DNA of 64,000 nt from Vicinamibacteria bacterium (GTDB taxonomy: Bacteria; Acidobacteriota; Vicinamibacteria; Vicinamibacterales; UBA8438). A program made the translations under genes and the position numbers. The stretch spans positions 62,001 to 126,000 of the forward strand of contig JAJEEU010000024.1 of the NCBI GenBank assembly GCA_022820825.1, read 5' to 3'. Shown here piece by piece: positions 20,132 through 29,293 of the stretch (position 1 is the stretch's first letter; every line of letters begins with the position of its first letter). Under the pieces are notes generated by a model that saw only the letters and a list, made by a program, of their open reading frames with translations, did not search any database and was not told where the DNA came from.

Positions 20132-20562
20132 GCGGCGTCCGTACCGCCGTCGTCGTTCGCGGCGCGCAGCTTGCGGACGATCTGCGGCGGAATGGAGACC
20201 GCGGCCAGCGGTTGGCCGGCCTGGCGGCGCACGCAGGCGATGGTCAGGCTGCCGGTGGCGATTTCCTCGCCGTCCTTCGTCACGTCGGCGGCGTAGCGGA
20301 TGGACTTCTCCCCGAACTTGACGATACGGATACGGACCTCGAACTCGTCCTCGAACGCGAGCGGCCGGCGGAAGTCGAACGAGGCCGCCACGCGCGGGAA
20401 GCCTACGCCCGCGCCTGGCTTCGCGATGCTGAGGCCGGCGGCGCGCCACAGGGCGTGCTCCGCCTCTTCCATGTAGCGGTAGAACCAGGAGAAGTGGACG
20501 ATCCCGGCGCTGTCGGTCTCGTAGAACTGCACCCGCCTCTTGAGGCGGTAACCGGTTGACAC
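20128..20562 (-). CDS. 4HBT/YbgC-type acyl-CoA thioesterase
   Basis: VQFYETDSAGIVHFSWFYRYMEEAEHALWR hotdog motif. Confidence 0.9.
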   Translation of the reverse strand: MSTGYRLKRRVQFYETDSAGIVHFSWFYRYMEEAEHALWRAAGLSIAKPGAGVGFPRVAASFDFRRPLAFEDEFEVRIRIVKFGEKSIRYAADVTKDGEEIATGSLTIACVRRQAGQPLAAVSIPPQIVRKLRAANDDGGTDAA

Positions 20563-20633
20563 ACGTGTATTCTAGGGCAGGCCGGCAGCCGCGGATGACG
20601 GCTGCGAACCTTCAACAGGCGAGGAGATCACGC

Positions 20634-22031
20634 ATGGGCAAGCACCTGATAGCGCGCTGGTACCGTCGCACCGCGGCATCCCGCCCCGCAGCCGCGGCGG
20701 CGACGCTGCTGGCGGCGGCTCTCTTCCTGTTCGCCGGCGCGGAGGTGGTGCACGCCGCGGTCGATACGGAATCCCAGTTCGTCTTCAACACGTTCGCCTT
20801 CCTCGTCTGGGGGGCGCTCGTGATGTGGATGTGCGCCGGCTTCACCATGCTGGAGTCCGGGTCCGTCCGCACGAAGAACGCGTCGGTGATCTGCCTGAAG
20901 AACATCGGCCTGTACTCGATTGCGGGGCTCGCCTATTTCTTCATCGGCTACAACCTGATGTACGTCGACGTCGGCAGCCTGGTCGGCTCGTTCACGCTCT
21001 TCTACGGCCCGTCCGCCGACGAGGTGGCGCTGCTGGCGGGCCAGGAGAGCGCGCTCGACGGGGTGGTCGGCAACAACTACTCCGTCATGTCCGACTGGTT
21101 CTTCCAGATGGTCTTCGTGGCGACGGCCGCGTCAATCGTGTCCGGCGCCCTGGCCGAGCGGGTCAAGCTCTGGTCGTTCTTCCTCTTCACGTCGATTCTG
21201 ACCGCGATCATGTATCCGATTGTCGGCGCGTGGACCTGGGGCGGCGGGTGGCTCGATGGGCTGGGGTTCCAGGACTTCGCCGGATCCACCATCGTGCACG
21301 GCACCGGCGGCTGGGCGGCGCTCGCGGGCGCCCTGGTGGTCGGGCCGCGGGGCGGGAAGTTCCGCAAGGACGGGACGGTGCTGCCGACGCCGCCCTCCAA
21401 CGTCCCGGTGGTGACGCTCGGGGTCTTCATCCTCTGGCTGGGCTGGTTCGGCTTCAACGGCGGCTCGCAGCTCGCGCTGGCCAGCGCCCTGGACGTCGTG
21501 GCGATGAGCGTCGTGCTCGTCAACACGAACCTGGCGGCGGCGGCCGGCGTCATCGCCGCCCTCGCCGTCTCGCGGCCGATCTTCGGGCGGGTGGACCTGA
21601 TGGCCGGCCTGAACGGCGCCATCGGCGGGCTGGTGGCCATCACCGCCGGGCCGACCATGGTCGAGCACTACTGGGCGGTAATCATCGGCGCCGTCGGCGC
21701 CATCATCTGCACCGCCGGCATGAAGCTGCTGGAGAACCTGAAGGTGGACGACGTGGTCGGCGCGGTCCCGGCCCACCTGTTCGCCGGCGTCTGGGGCACG
21801 CTGGCGGCCAGCATCGCCGCCGGCGCGACGCTCTGGGTGCAGATCGTGGGCGTGCTGGCGATAGGCGCGTTCGTCTTCACGACCTCGTGGCTGCTCTGGT
21901 TTGCAATCGAGAAGGCGATCGGCGTGCGCGTGGCGCCCAACGTCGAGGAGCTCGGGCAGGATGCGGCCGAGCTGGGGATCGAGGCGTATCCCGAATTCGT
22001 GCTGATGCCCGAACCGAGCGACGACGCGTAG
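20634..22031 (+). CDS. amt: Ammonium transporter
   Basis: AFLVWGALVMWMCAGFTMLESG, DFAGSTIVHGTGGWAAL, LGWFGFNGGS. Confidence 0.95.
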   Translation: MGKHLIARWYRRTAASRPAAAAATLLAAALFLFAGAEVVHAAVDTESQFVFNTFAFLVWGALVMWMCAGFTMLESGSVRTKNASVICLKNIGLYSIAGLAYFFIGYNLMYVDVGSLVGSFTLFYGPSADEVALLAGQESALDGVVGNNYSVMSDWFFQMVFVATAASIVSGALAERVKLWSFFLFTSILTAIMYPIVGAWTWGGGWLDGLGFQDFAGSTIVHGTGGWAALAGALVVGPRGGKFRKDGTVLPTPPSNVPVVTLGVFILWLGWFGFNGGSQLALASALDVVAMSVVLVNTNLAAAAGVIAALAVSRPIFGRVDLMAGLNGAIGGLVAITAGPTMVEHYWAVIIGAVGAIICTAGMKLLENLKVDDVVGAVPAHLFAGVWGTLAASIAAGATLWVQIVGVLAIGAFVFTTSWLLWFAIEKAIGVRVAPNVEELGQDAAELGIEAYPEFVLMPEPSDDA

Positions 22032-22043
22032 CGCGCGGCTCGG

Positions 22044-23306
22044 CTACGCGCCGACGGCCGGGCGCCCCGAGGTCCGTGGCAGCTCCTCTCCGCGCCCGGA
22101 GAACTCGCGGAGCGCGTCGAACAGCGGGCCGAGGTCGGCGAAGATGTTGCCGACGAGCGCGTCCACCAGCCGCGGGTGCAGGTCGGGATAGGCCTGGATG
22201 AACTCGCGGAAGCTGAACCGCTCGTTGTAGAACGACAGCACGAGCTGCCGGAACTGGTCGAGCGCCCACCGCATCTGGCGGCCGTACTCCTCGAACGTGG
22301 CGGCCGACACGCCGCTGCCGGCGAGGCCCGCGTGGACGGCGTCCGCCGCCATCTCGCCGCTCTTGAGCGCCATGAACAGCCCGGTGGAAAAGACCGGGTC
22401 GAGGAATGAGAACGCGTCTCCCGCCAGGCAGAAGCCGTTCCCGCCAATCTCTTCCGCGCGGTAGCTGAACTCGCCGGTCACGCGCACCGGCTCGCTGCGC
22501 GTGCCGGGCCGCAGGTGCTTCTCGATCCAGATGCACTCGGCCGCCTCGCGCGCGAATATCTCCTCCGGGTCGCGCGTGTCGCGGTAGAGGTAGTCCTTCT
22601 CGGCCACGACGCCGACGCTGACGATGTCGTCCGGGAGCGGGATGTACCAGAACCAGCCCTTGTCCGGGATGTAGGCGACGGTGGTGGCGCCGGCGTCGAG
22701 CCCCGGGTCGCGCAAGGCGCCGCGGTAGTAGGTGAAGATGGAGATCTTGTTCAGGTCCGGATCGCGCCGCTTCATCCCGAGCCGGGAGGCCAGGAAGGCG
22801 TCGCGGCCCGACGCGTCGATCACGGCGTCCGCGCGGAACGTACCGGACCCGCCGCCGCCGAGGTCGGCGCGGACGCCGGCCACGCGGTCTCCGTCCATCA
22901 GCACCTCGCGCACGGCGGCGCCCTGGAACACCTCGACGCCCTTTGCCCGCGCGTTGTCCAGCAGCATCCGGTCGAAGTCGCTGCGGCGCACCTGCCAAGT
23001 GGTTGCGCAGGGGTGCTTGATGGTCTCGAAGAAGTAGAACGGCTGCGACACCTTGCCGCTGGTCGAGACGAACTGCACGCTGAACTTCTGCGGGCAGGCG
23101 GCCTGCTCGAACCAGTCGAGCACGCCGATCCGCTCGAACGTGAACCACGTGTAGGGCATCAGCGACTCGCCGATGTGATAGCGCGGAAACCGCTCGCGCT
23201 CCACCACCGCGACCCGCCGGCCGTGCTGCGCCAGCACGGTCGCCGCCGTCGCGCCGGCGGGCCCGCCGCCGATGACGACGCAGTCGTGGCGTTGCGTTCC
23301 GCTCAT
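22044..23306 (-). CDS. FAD-dependent oxidoreductase, halogenase/geranylgeranyl-reductase-like
   Basis: VVIGGGPAGATAATVLAQHGRRVAVVERERFPRYHIGESLMPYTW, CLAGDAFSFLDPVFSTGLFMAL. Confidence 0.88.
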   Translation of the reverse strand: MSGTQRHDCVVIGGGPAGATAATVLAQHGRRVAVVERERFPRYHIGESLMPYTWFTFERIGVLDWFEQAACPQKFSVQFVSTSGKVSQPFYFFETIKHPCATTWQVRRSDFDRMLLDNARAKGVEVFQGAAVREVLMDGDRVAGVRADLGGGGSGTFRADAVIDASGRDAFLASRLGMKRRDPDLNKISIFTYYRGALRDPGLDAGATTVAYIPDKGWFWYIPLPDDIVSVGVVAEKDYLYRDTRDPEEIFAREAAECIWIEKHLRPGTRSEPVRVTGEFSYRAEEIGGNGFCLAGDAFSFLDPVFSTGLFMALKSGEMAADAVHAGLAGSGVSAATFEEYGRQMRWALDQFRQLVLSFYNERFSFREFIQAYPDLHPRLVDALVGNIFADLGPLFDALREFSGRGEELPRTSGRPAVGA

Positions 23307-23311
23307 CGCCT

Positions 23312-23902
23312 CTACCTGATGACCAGCGGCAGCACCTCGACGATGTCGCCGATCTTCGCGCCGTGGCGGATGATCTCGGTGCGCCGGCCGTACAGCGTCC
23401 GCGGCTCGCGCATCCAGAACACGCCCATCATCTCCGGGTTCGGCGTCACCTGCAGGAACGCCTTCACGCGGCTCGTGTACTGGAAGCGGCCGTCGCGCAG
23501 GATGCGCCCGAGCGGGATCTCGTTCCTGACGATCTGCCGCCTGATCTTGTCCCCGAACGCATCCAGGTCCATGCGGATGGCGCCCATCTCCACCGGCTGG
23601 CCGGCGTATTCCTGGACGAGCAGCACGCGGCGGAAGTAGGAGCCGCGCAGGGTGAAGGTGGACAGCGGCCGGAGCATGACGCGCCCGCCGAAGTGGCGCT
23701 CCAGCGTCAGCGTCATGTCGGAGTCGTGCACCAGCAGCGTGCGGTAGGGCAGCGGAATGTCGTCCGGCTGCACCGCCTCGACGTGCGGGACGTCGATGCC
23801 GGCCCGCTCGTAGACCAGGTCGAGCGGGTATATCAGTCCGCCGCCCCGCGGCCCCCGGCGGTGCGCCGGCGTGCCCTCGGTTGCTGTGCGCGCTGCGTTC
23901 AC
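23312..23902 (-). CDS. Chorismate pyruvate-lyase-like (DUF98/UbiC-like fold) protein
   Basis: LVHDSDMTLTLERHFGGRVMLRPLS, GAIRMDL...IPLGRIL, LYGRRTEIIRHGAKIGDIVEVLPL. Confidence 0.6.
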   Translation of the reverse strand: MNAARTATEGTPAHRRGPRGGGLIYPLDLVYERAGIDVPHVEAVQPDDIPLPYRTLLVHDSDMTLTLERHFGGRVMLRPLSTFTLRGSYFRRVLLVQEYAGQPVEMGAIRMDLDAFGDKIRRQIVRNEIPLGRILRDGRFQYTSRVKAFLQVTPNPEMMGVFWMREPRTLYGRRTEIIRHGAKIGDIVEVLPLVIR

Positions 23903-25237
23903 CTACGTGTACCGGATGTCCGTGTGCGCCGGCAGGAAGAAGCGCGGCAGCAGGCTGTCGACGCGCAGCAGGCCGTCGCGTGACAGGCGCACCGCCTCCG
24001 GCGACGCCTCGGCCAGGTAGCCGTCGCGGTCGAGCGACGCGAGCGGGGCGTCGAACCGTTCGCGGGGATCGACGCCGTACTTGTCGCGGAAGTACGCCGG
24101 GCGGATCGAGCCGAGCTTGAGCTGCAGCACGAGCTCACGGATGAGCCGCTCCTCGTCCGTCGGGCGGTAGGCGCGGTTGAGCGGGATGCGGCCCGCCTTG
24201 ATCGCGTCGGCGTAGGCCCCCCAGGAGTCGAGGTTCTGCATGTGCACGCCGTTGACGTGGCCGAACGAGGCGACGCCCAGGCCGGCCAGGTCGGCCCCCT
24301 GCCACAGGCGGTCGCGGTAGACGAACTTCGTCCTTCCGGGATCCTTGACGGCGGTGTACGCGCTGCCGACGGTGTAGCCGGCGCGCTCGAGCGCGGCGAA
24401 CGCCTCGTCCACCCAGCGGCGCTTGGTCGACCAGGGCGCCACGGTCTCCTGGAACTGCCCCGTCCCGTGCATGCGGTCGCTGCTGATCGTCGTGTTGAAC
24501 GGCAGCTCCATCTGGTAGATGGTGACGCTGTCGGGATCCAGATCGACCGTCCGCTCCACGGCCATGCGCCACTTCTCGTCGGTCTCGCCCAGCATGCCGG
24601 CGATCAGGTCGATGTTGATCTGCGGGAAGTCGATGGACCGCGCGAAGTTGTAGGCGCGGAAGATCTCGGGCGAGCGGTGCGCGCGCCCGTTGAGCTCCAG
24701 GATGTGGTCGTCGAAGTGCTCGATGCCGAGGCTGAGCCGCGTGACCCCCAGCTCGCGGATGGCGGCCAGCTTCGGCTCGGTCAGCGTGCCCGGCTCGCAC
24801 TCGAACGTGATCTCGCGGGCGGTCGACCACGGCGTCACGGCCGACAGGCGCTCCACCAGACCCCCGAGCTGCCGCACCGAGAGGAACGACGGCGTGCCGC
24901 CGCCGAAGTAGATGAAGTCGAGCGGCCGCCCGGCGATGGCCGGCTGCTCCGCGTACAGCTCCCACTCGCGCCCGAGCACGTCGAGATACGACTGGATCTC
25001 CGCGGCGTTCTTGTCGGTGTATACGCGGAAGTAGCAGAAGTGGCAGCGCTTGCGGCAGAACGGGATGTGCAGGTACAGCCCGAGCGGCACGGCGGCCGGC
25101 GGTGCGGCGAGCGCGGGATGGGCCGCCTCCCGGACGGCCTCCGGCGTCCAGACCGAGAACGGCGGGTAGTTGGCTACGAAGTAGCTGCCGACCTCCGTTT
25201 CGGCCGCGGCAGGGACCGCCGCCGGCGTGTCGCTCAT
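23903..25237 (-). CDS. HemN-like radical SAM protein
   Basis: LYLHIPFCRKRCHFCYFRVYTDKN (CxxxCxxC), [45 protein letters not shown]. Confidence 0.9.
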   Translation of the reverse strand: MSDTPAAVPAAAETEVGSYFVANYPPFSVWTPEAVREAAHPALAAPPAAVPLGLYLHIPFCRKRCHFCYFRVYTDKNAAEIQSYLDVLGREWELYAEQPAIAGRPLDFIYFGGGTPSFLSVRQLGGLVERLSAVTPWSTAREITFECEPGTLTEPKLAAIRELGVTRLSLGIEHFDDHILELNGRAHRSPEIFRAYNFARSIDFPQINIDLIAGMLGETDEKWRMAVERTVDLDPDSVTIYQMELPFNTTISSDRMHGTGQFQETVAPWSTKRRWVDEAFAALERAGYTVGSAYTAVKDPGRTKFVYRDRLWQGADLAGLGVASFGHVNGVHMQNLDSWGAYADAIKAGRIPLNRAYRPTDEERLIRELVLQLKLGSIRPAYFRDKYGVDPRERFDAPLASLDRDGYLAEASPEAVRLSRDGLLRVDSLLPRFFLPAHTDIRYT

Positions 25238-25283
25238 CGACCTACTATAGCAGTCAGTCCGGCGGCCGGCGGGCTGGCGCCAA

Positions 25284-26405
25284 TCACCCGAAGACGTAGA
25301 GGATGCCGTCCTGCGAGGCGATGACGACCTTGCCGTCGGCGATGGCCGGCGAGGCCGTCAGCGGCGCGCCGGTGTCGAAGTCCCAGAGCTGCTCGCCGGT
25401 CTCGAGGTCGAGCATGTAGAGGCGTCCGTCGCCCGAGCCGATGAACACGCGCCCCCCGGCGGCGGCCGGCGACGAGTCGATCCGCGCCCGCGTCCGGAAC
25501 GTCCAGCGCCCCTCGCCGGTCTCCTGGTCGATGCCGTGCACCATGCGGTCGCGCCCGCCGATGACGATGGTGCCGTCCACGTTCAACGCAGACGAATAGA
25601 AGGGGAAGTGGCGCTGCGGGTGCTCGTAGCGCCAGAGCTGCTCCCTGGAGGACAGGTCGACGCCGATCACCTCGTTGTTGAACGTGCCGAAGAAGGCGCG
25701 GTTGCCGGTGGTGGTGGCCGAGGCGGCCGTGTACGCGCCGGCGGGCACGCTGAACACTTCCTCGCCGTCGCTGACGCGGATGCCCCGGAACATCTCGTCG
25801 CAGCCGCCGAAGTAGGCGACGCCGTCGACGACCGCCGGGGTCGCGTGCACGTAGTTGAGCGTTTCGTACTTCCAGATCAGCTCGCCGGTCCGGGCGTCGA
25901 GCCCGTACAGGTGCGCGTCGTACGAGCCGATCAGCACGACGTTGCCGTCGACGACGGGCGAGGACTTGATCTCGCCGTCGGTCTGGTGCGTCCAGACGGC
26001 TTCACCCGTCGCGGCGTCGACCGCGTGCAGGAAGCCGGCCAGGTCGCCGATGTAGACCAGCCCGCCGCTGACGGCCGGCGACGACTCGCCGATGCCCATC
26101 TCGGTGCTCGCCTCGTACGACCACAGCTCTTCGCCGGTCTCGAGATCGGCGGCCACGAGCGTGCCGGAATAGGTGCCGACGTAGACCACGCCGTCGACGA
26201 CGGCCGCGGAAGAGTCGATCGACTCGCCGGCTTCCAGCGTCCAGAGCAGTTGCGGATCGTCCGGCACCGCGGAAGCGGATACGCCGCTCAGGCCCGCCGT
26301 GCCGCGGAACTGCGGCCACTGGTCGGCCGGCGCCGTCTGACCGGCCGCCGCGGACCCGAGGGCCAGCAAGGCCGCAACCGGCAGGCAGGTCCTCAGTAAG
26401 CGCAT
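25284..26405 (-). CDS. Secreted PQQ-like beta-propeller repeat protein
   Basis: Signal peptide; repeated VVDGVVYVGTYSGTLVAADLETGEELWSYE-type blades. Confidence 0.9.
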   Translation of the reverse strand: MRLLRTCLPVAALLALGSAAAGQTAPADQWPQFRGTAGLSGVSASAVPDDPQLLWTLEAGESIDSSAAVVDGVVYVGTYSGTLVAADLETGEELWSYEASTEMGIGESSPAVSGGLVYIGDLAGFLHAVDAATGEAVWTHQTDGEIKSSPVVDGNVVLIGSYDAHLYGLDARTGELIWKYETLNYVHATPAVVDGVAYFGGCDEMFRGIRVSDGEEVFSVPAGAYTAASATTTGNRAFFGTFNNEVIGVDLSSREQLWRYEHPQRHFPFYSSALNVDGTIVIGGRDRMVHGIDQETGEGRWTFRTRARIDSSPAAAGGRVFIGSGDGRLYMLDLETGEQLWDFDTGAPLTASPAIADGKVVIASQDGILYVFG

Positions 26406-27535
26406 CGATATACCTCCAGCGCGTCGGGTTGACCCAGTTGTCGCGGGTTGAACGCCGCCGTCCACTGCCGGCTGGCGAGGTCGGCGAGCGCCGCGAGACT
26501 GTCTTCCGGCACGCCCGCGTCGCGCAGCCGGTGCGGGAAACCGCCGGCGCGGCGTACGCGCACGAGCCACTCGGCCAGGCGGTCGCTGCTGGAGCCGCCC
26601 GCGCCGTTCATGGTGGCCGCGACGATCGGGCCGTACAGCTCGGCGTCTTCCCCCGCGTTCCACTGCACCACGTGCGGCAGCAGGAGTGCGAGCGCCACGC
26701 CGTGGGCGATCTTGTAGCGCGCGGTCAACGGGTTGGCGCACGCATGTGCCGCGCCGAGCATGGACTGCTCGATGGCCAGTCCGGCGTAGAACGCGCCCAG
26801 CAGCATGGCCCCGCGGGCGTCGATGTCGTGCGGGGCCGTCATTACCCGTTCATAGTTGGTGCTCAGCAGGCGGAACGCCTCGTGGGAGAACAGCGTCGAG
26901 ACGGGCGTGCGCCGTTTCGTCACCGCGGTCTCGACGGCGTGCGCGATCGCATCGAAGCCCGCGGCGCTGGTCACTCCTTCCGGCTGCGACAGCGTCAGCT
27001 CCGGGTCGAGCAGCGCCACCCGGAAGGCGGCCTTGGCGTCGCCGCAGGCCGTCTTCAGTCCGGTTTCGGCGTCGGCAATCACGGCGTAGCTCTGCGCCTC
27101 CGAACCCGTGCCCGCGGTCGTGGGGACGGCGATCATCGGCAGCAGCGGCTTGGAGGCCTTCCCGTAGCCCTGGTAGTCGGCCATCGTGCCGCCGTTGGTG
27201 AGCAGGAAGTTGATCCCCTTCGCGCAGTCGAGCGAGCTGCCCCCGCCGAGACCGATGATGGAGTCGACGCTGAGGGGCGCGGTATAGGCGCGCCCGCGCT
27301 CGATCATGTCCGAATCGGGATTGACGTCGAAGTCGTGGAACGGGACCGGGTCCAGGCCGGCGGTGTCCAGCAGCCGCAGGGCCCGCTCGACGTGGCCGGC
27401 CTTCTCGAGCCCGGGGTCGGCGACCACCAGCGGCCTGGTGAAGCGCAGCTCGCGGGCGATGTGTCCGAGCTGCTCGACGGCGCCGGCGCCGAAGACGAGC
27501 CGCGTGCGGAGCTGGAAGTCGAACGGGTCAGACAT
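26393..27535 (-). CDS. Iron-containing alcohol dehydrogenase
   Basis: IIGLGGGSSLDCAKGINFLL, PTTAGTGSEAQSYAVI, GFDAIAHAVE, HGVALALLLPHV. Confidence 0.93.
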   Translation of the reverse strand: MSDPFDFQLRTRLVFGAGAVEQLGHIARELRFTRPLVVADPGLEKAGHVERALRLLDTAGLDPVPFHDFDVNPDSDMIERGRAYTAPLSVDSIIGLGGGSSLDCAKGINFLLTNGGTMADYQGYGKASKPLLPMIAVPTTAGTGSEAQSYAVIADAETGLKTACGDAKAAFRVALLDPELTLSQPEGVTSAAGFDAIAHAVETAVTKRRTPVSTLFSHEAFRLLSTNYERVMTAPHDIDARGAMLLGAFYAGLAIEQSMLGAAHACANPLTARYKIAHGVALALLLPHVVQWNAGEDAELYGPIVAATMNGAGGSSSDRLAEWLVRVRRAGGFPHRLRDAGVPEDSLAALADLASRQWTAAFNPRQLGQPDALEVYRCAY

Positions 27536-27761
27536 CGTGCAAAGCCAACTATGTTATCAGCGTTGCGCGGGTTGTACGCACGCCGTTGGGGCGCTGGCAC
27601 GGGTGCGCCACAGCGGTGTTCGTGCCCTTGCAGGGCGGCGGTGCCATCCGGTCTCCATGGGCAAGCTTGGACACCAAGTGTGCCAGAACCGCCACAGTAG
27701 AAGGACCGCCGGCACGTAGATGTCTGCCGCGGCTGACGGTCACGCTGATATACTTTCGTTA

Positions 27762-27795
27762 AAAATCATCAATAACTATAATAATGATGAATTTT
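27762..27795. promoter_or_regulatory. AT-rich inverted repeat overlapping the fic start codon, putative operator
   Basis: AAAATCATCA...TGATGAATTTT (one-base bulge), in an AT-rich leader. Confidence 0.45.
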
Positions 27796-29184
27796 GATGG
27801 GACGCTGATCATGAAGAGACCGCCCGGTCCCCCGCCGCTCACGGAACTCCTCAAAAGGTACCAAGACAAGTTGCCGGTCCTGCTGTCGCACGGCGTTCAG
27901 CCGACAGTGAACGGCCGCTATGTTCACTGGGACACGCTGCGGAGGCAAGCGTCACGACCAGCGGGCTTGAGCGCCGGAGTTTGGTGGACCGGCATCCGAT
28001 TGGCCCGGACGGGACAATCTCGACCGCTCCCGCTCCTTGATGCGAAGGGGCAGCCGTTCACATACATGCTCCCGGACCGCGTGCAAGAAGCTTTGCACCT
28101 GATTGACAGCCGTGCGAGCGGTCGGGTCGGCGTGACCGATACAGTGACGAATCAGGCGACCCGCGATCGGTTCATCGTCGATTCCCTGATCCGGGAGGCG
28201 ATAACTTCCAGCCAGCTCGAGGGAGCATCGACGACGCGCGCCGTAGCCGCACGGATGATTCGAGCCGGGCGCCGTCCACGGAATCGCAGCGAGCAGATGA
28301 TCTTGAACAACTATCGGGCGATGCGCGCGGTCCGCGAAATGCGGGACCGCGCGCTGACCTACGAGACAGTGCTCGCGCTGCACCGCGAAGTCACCGAGGA
28401 CACGCTCGCCGATCCGGCCGCCGCCGGCCGGTTGCAACGCCCTGACGACGAGCGTGTCGAAGTGTGCGATGCCCGCAGCGGGCACGTGCTTCATCGGCCG
28501 CCGCCGGCGGAACAACTCCCGCAGCGGTTACGCGAGATGGTGGAGTTTTCCAACGCGGAGGACGGAATTTCGGGGCTCAGTGGCGGACGCTTTCTGCACC
28601 CGGTCATTCGCGCCATCGTGCTCCATTTTTGGCTGGCCTACGACCATCCGTTCGCGGACGGCAACGGGCGTACGGCGCGCGCGCTGTTCTACTGGGCGAT
28701 GCTTCACCGCGGCTACTGGATGTTCGAGTTCGTGTCGATCAGCCGGTTCCTGACGGCGGCTCCGGCGCAGTATGCTCGCGCCTTCCTGCATGCCGAGACC
28801 GACGCGAACGATGCGACGTACTTCATCGTGCATCAGGTCGACGTGATCCTGCGGGCCCTCGACGAGCTTGATGCGTATATCGCGAAAAAGACGGCGCAGG
28901 TGGCTCGAATCGAACAGATGCTCCGTCGTCGTACGGACTTGAACCACCGCCAGCTTGCACTCCTGGCCCACGCCATCCGGCATCCGGATGCAGAATTCAC
29001 AACTCGTTCTCACATGACGAGCCATAACGTTGTCTACGCAACGGCGCGTGCGGATCTGTTCGGCTTGGCAGAGCTGGGGTTTCTTGATCGACACCGGCGT
29101 GGTCGCAAGCTAAACGTATTCGAGACTCCGCCGGACCTGGACGCGCGGATCCGCTCTACCGCAGCAACGCCTGCATCGCCATGA
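27784..29184 (+). CDS. Fic-domain protein with N-terminal autoinhibitory motif (class II)
   Basis: Fic motif HPFADGNGRTAR; inhibitory motif SSQLEG upstream of the Fic core; C-terminal winged-helix-like region. Confidence 0.92.
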   Translation: MMNFDGTLIMKRPPGPPPLTELLKRYQDKLPVLLSHGVQPTVNGRYVHWDTLRRQASRPAGLSAGVWWTGIRLARTGQSRPLPLLDAKGQPFTYMLPDRVQEALHLIDSRASGRVGVTDTVTNQATRDRFIVDSLIREAITSSQLEGASTTRAVAARMIRAGRRPRNRSEQMILNNYRAMRAVREMRDRALTYETVLALHREVTEDTLADPAAAGRLQRPDDERVEVCDARSGHVLHRPPPAEQLPQRLREMVEFSNAEDGISGLSGGRFLHPVIRAIVLHFWLAYDHPFADGNGRTARALFYWAMLHRGYWMFEFVSISRFLTAAPAQYARAFLHAETDANDATYFIVHQVDVILRALDELDAYIAKKTAQVARIEQMLRRRTDLNHRQLALLAHAIRHPDAEFTTRSHMTSHNVVYATARADLFGLAELGFLDRHRRGRKLNVFETPPDLDARIRSTAATPASP

Positions 29185-29293
29185 ATGCGTTCAGATCCTT
29201 AGATGGTTCCTACCGCGACCTGCCGACGGCACGGTTCAACCATCGGGACACTTCGTCGTAACGACCGCCACCCGCTGGGTCGCCTGCAGGCCC

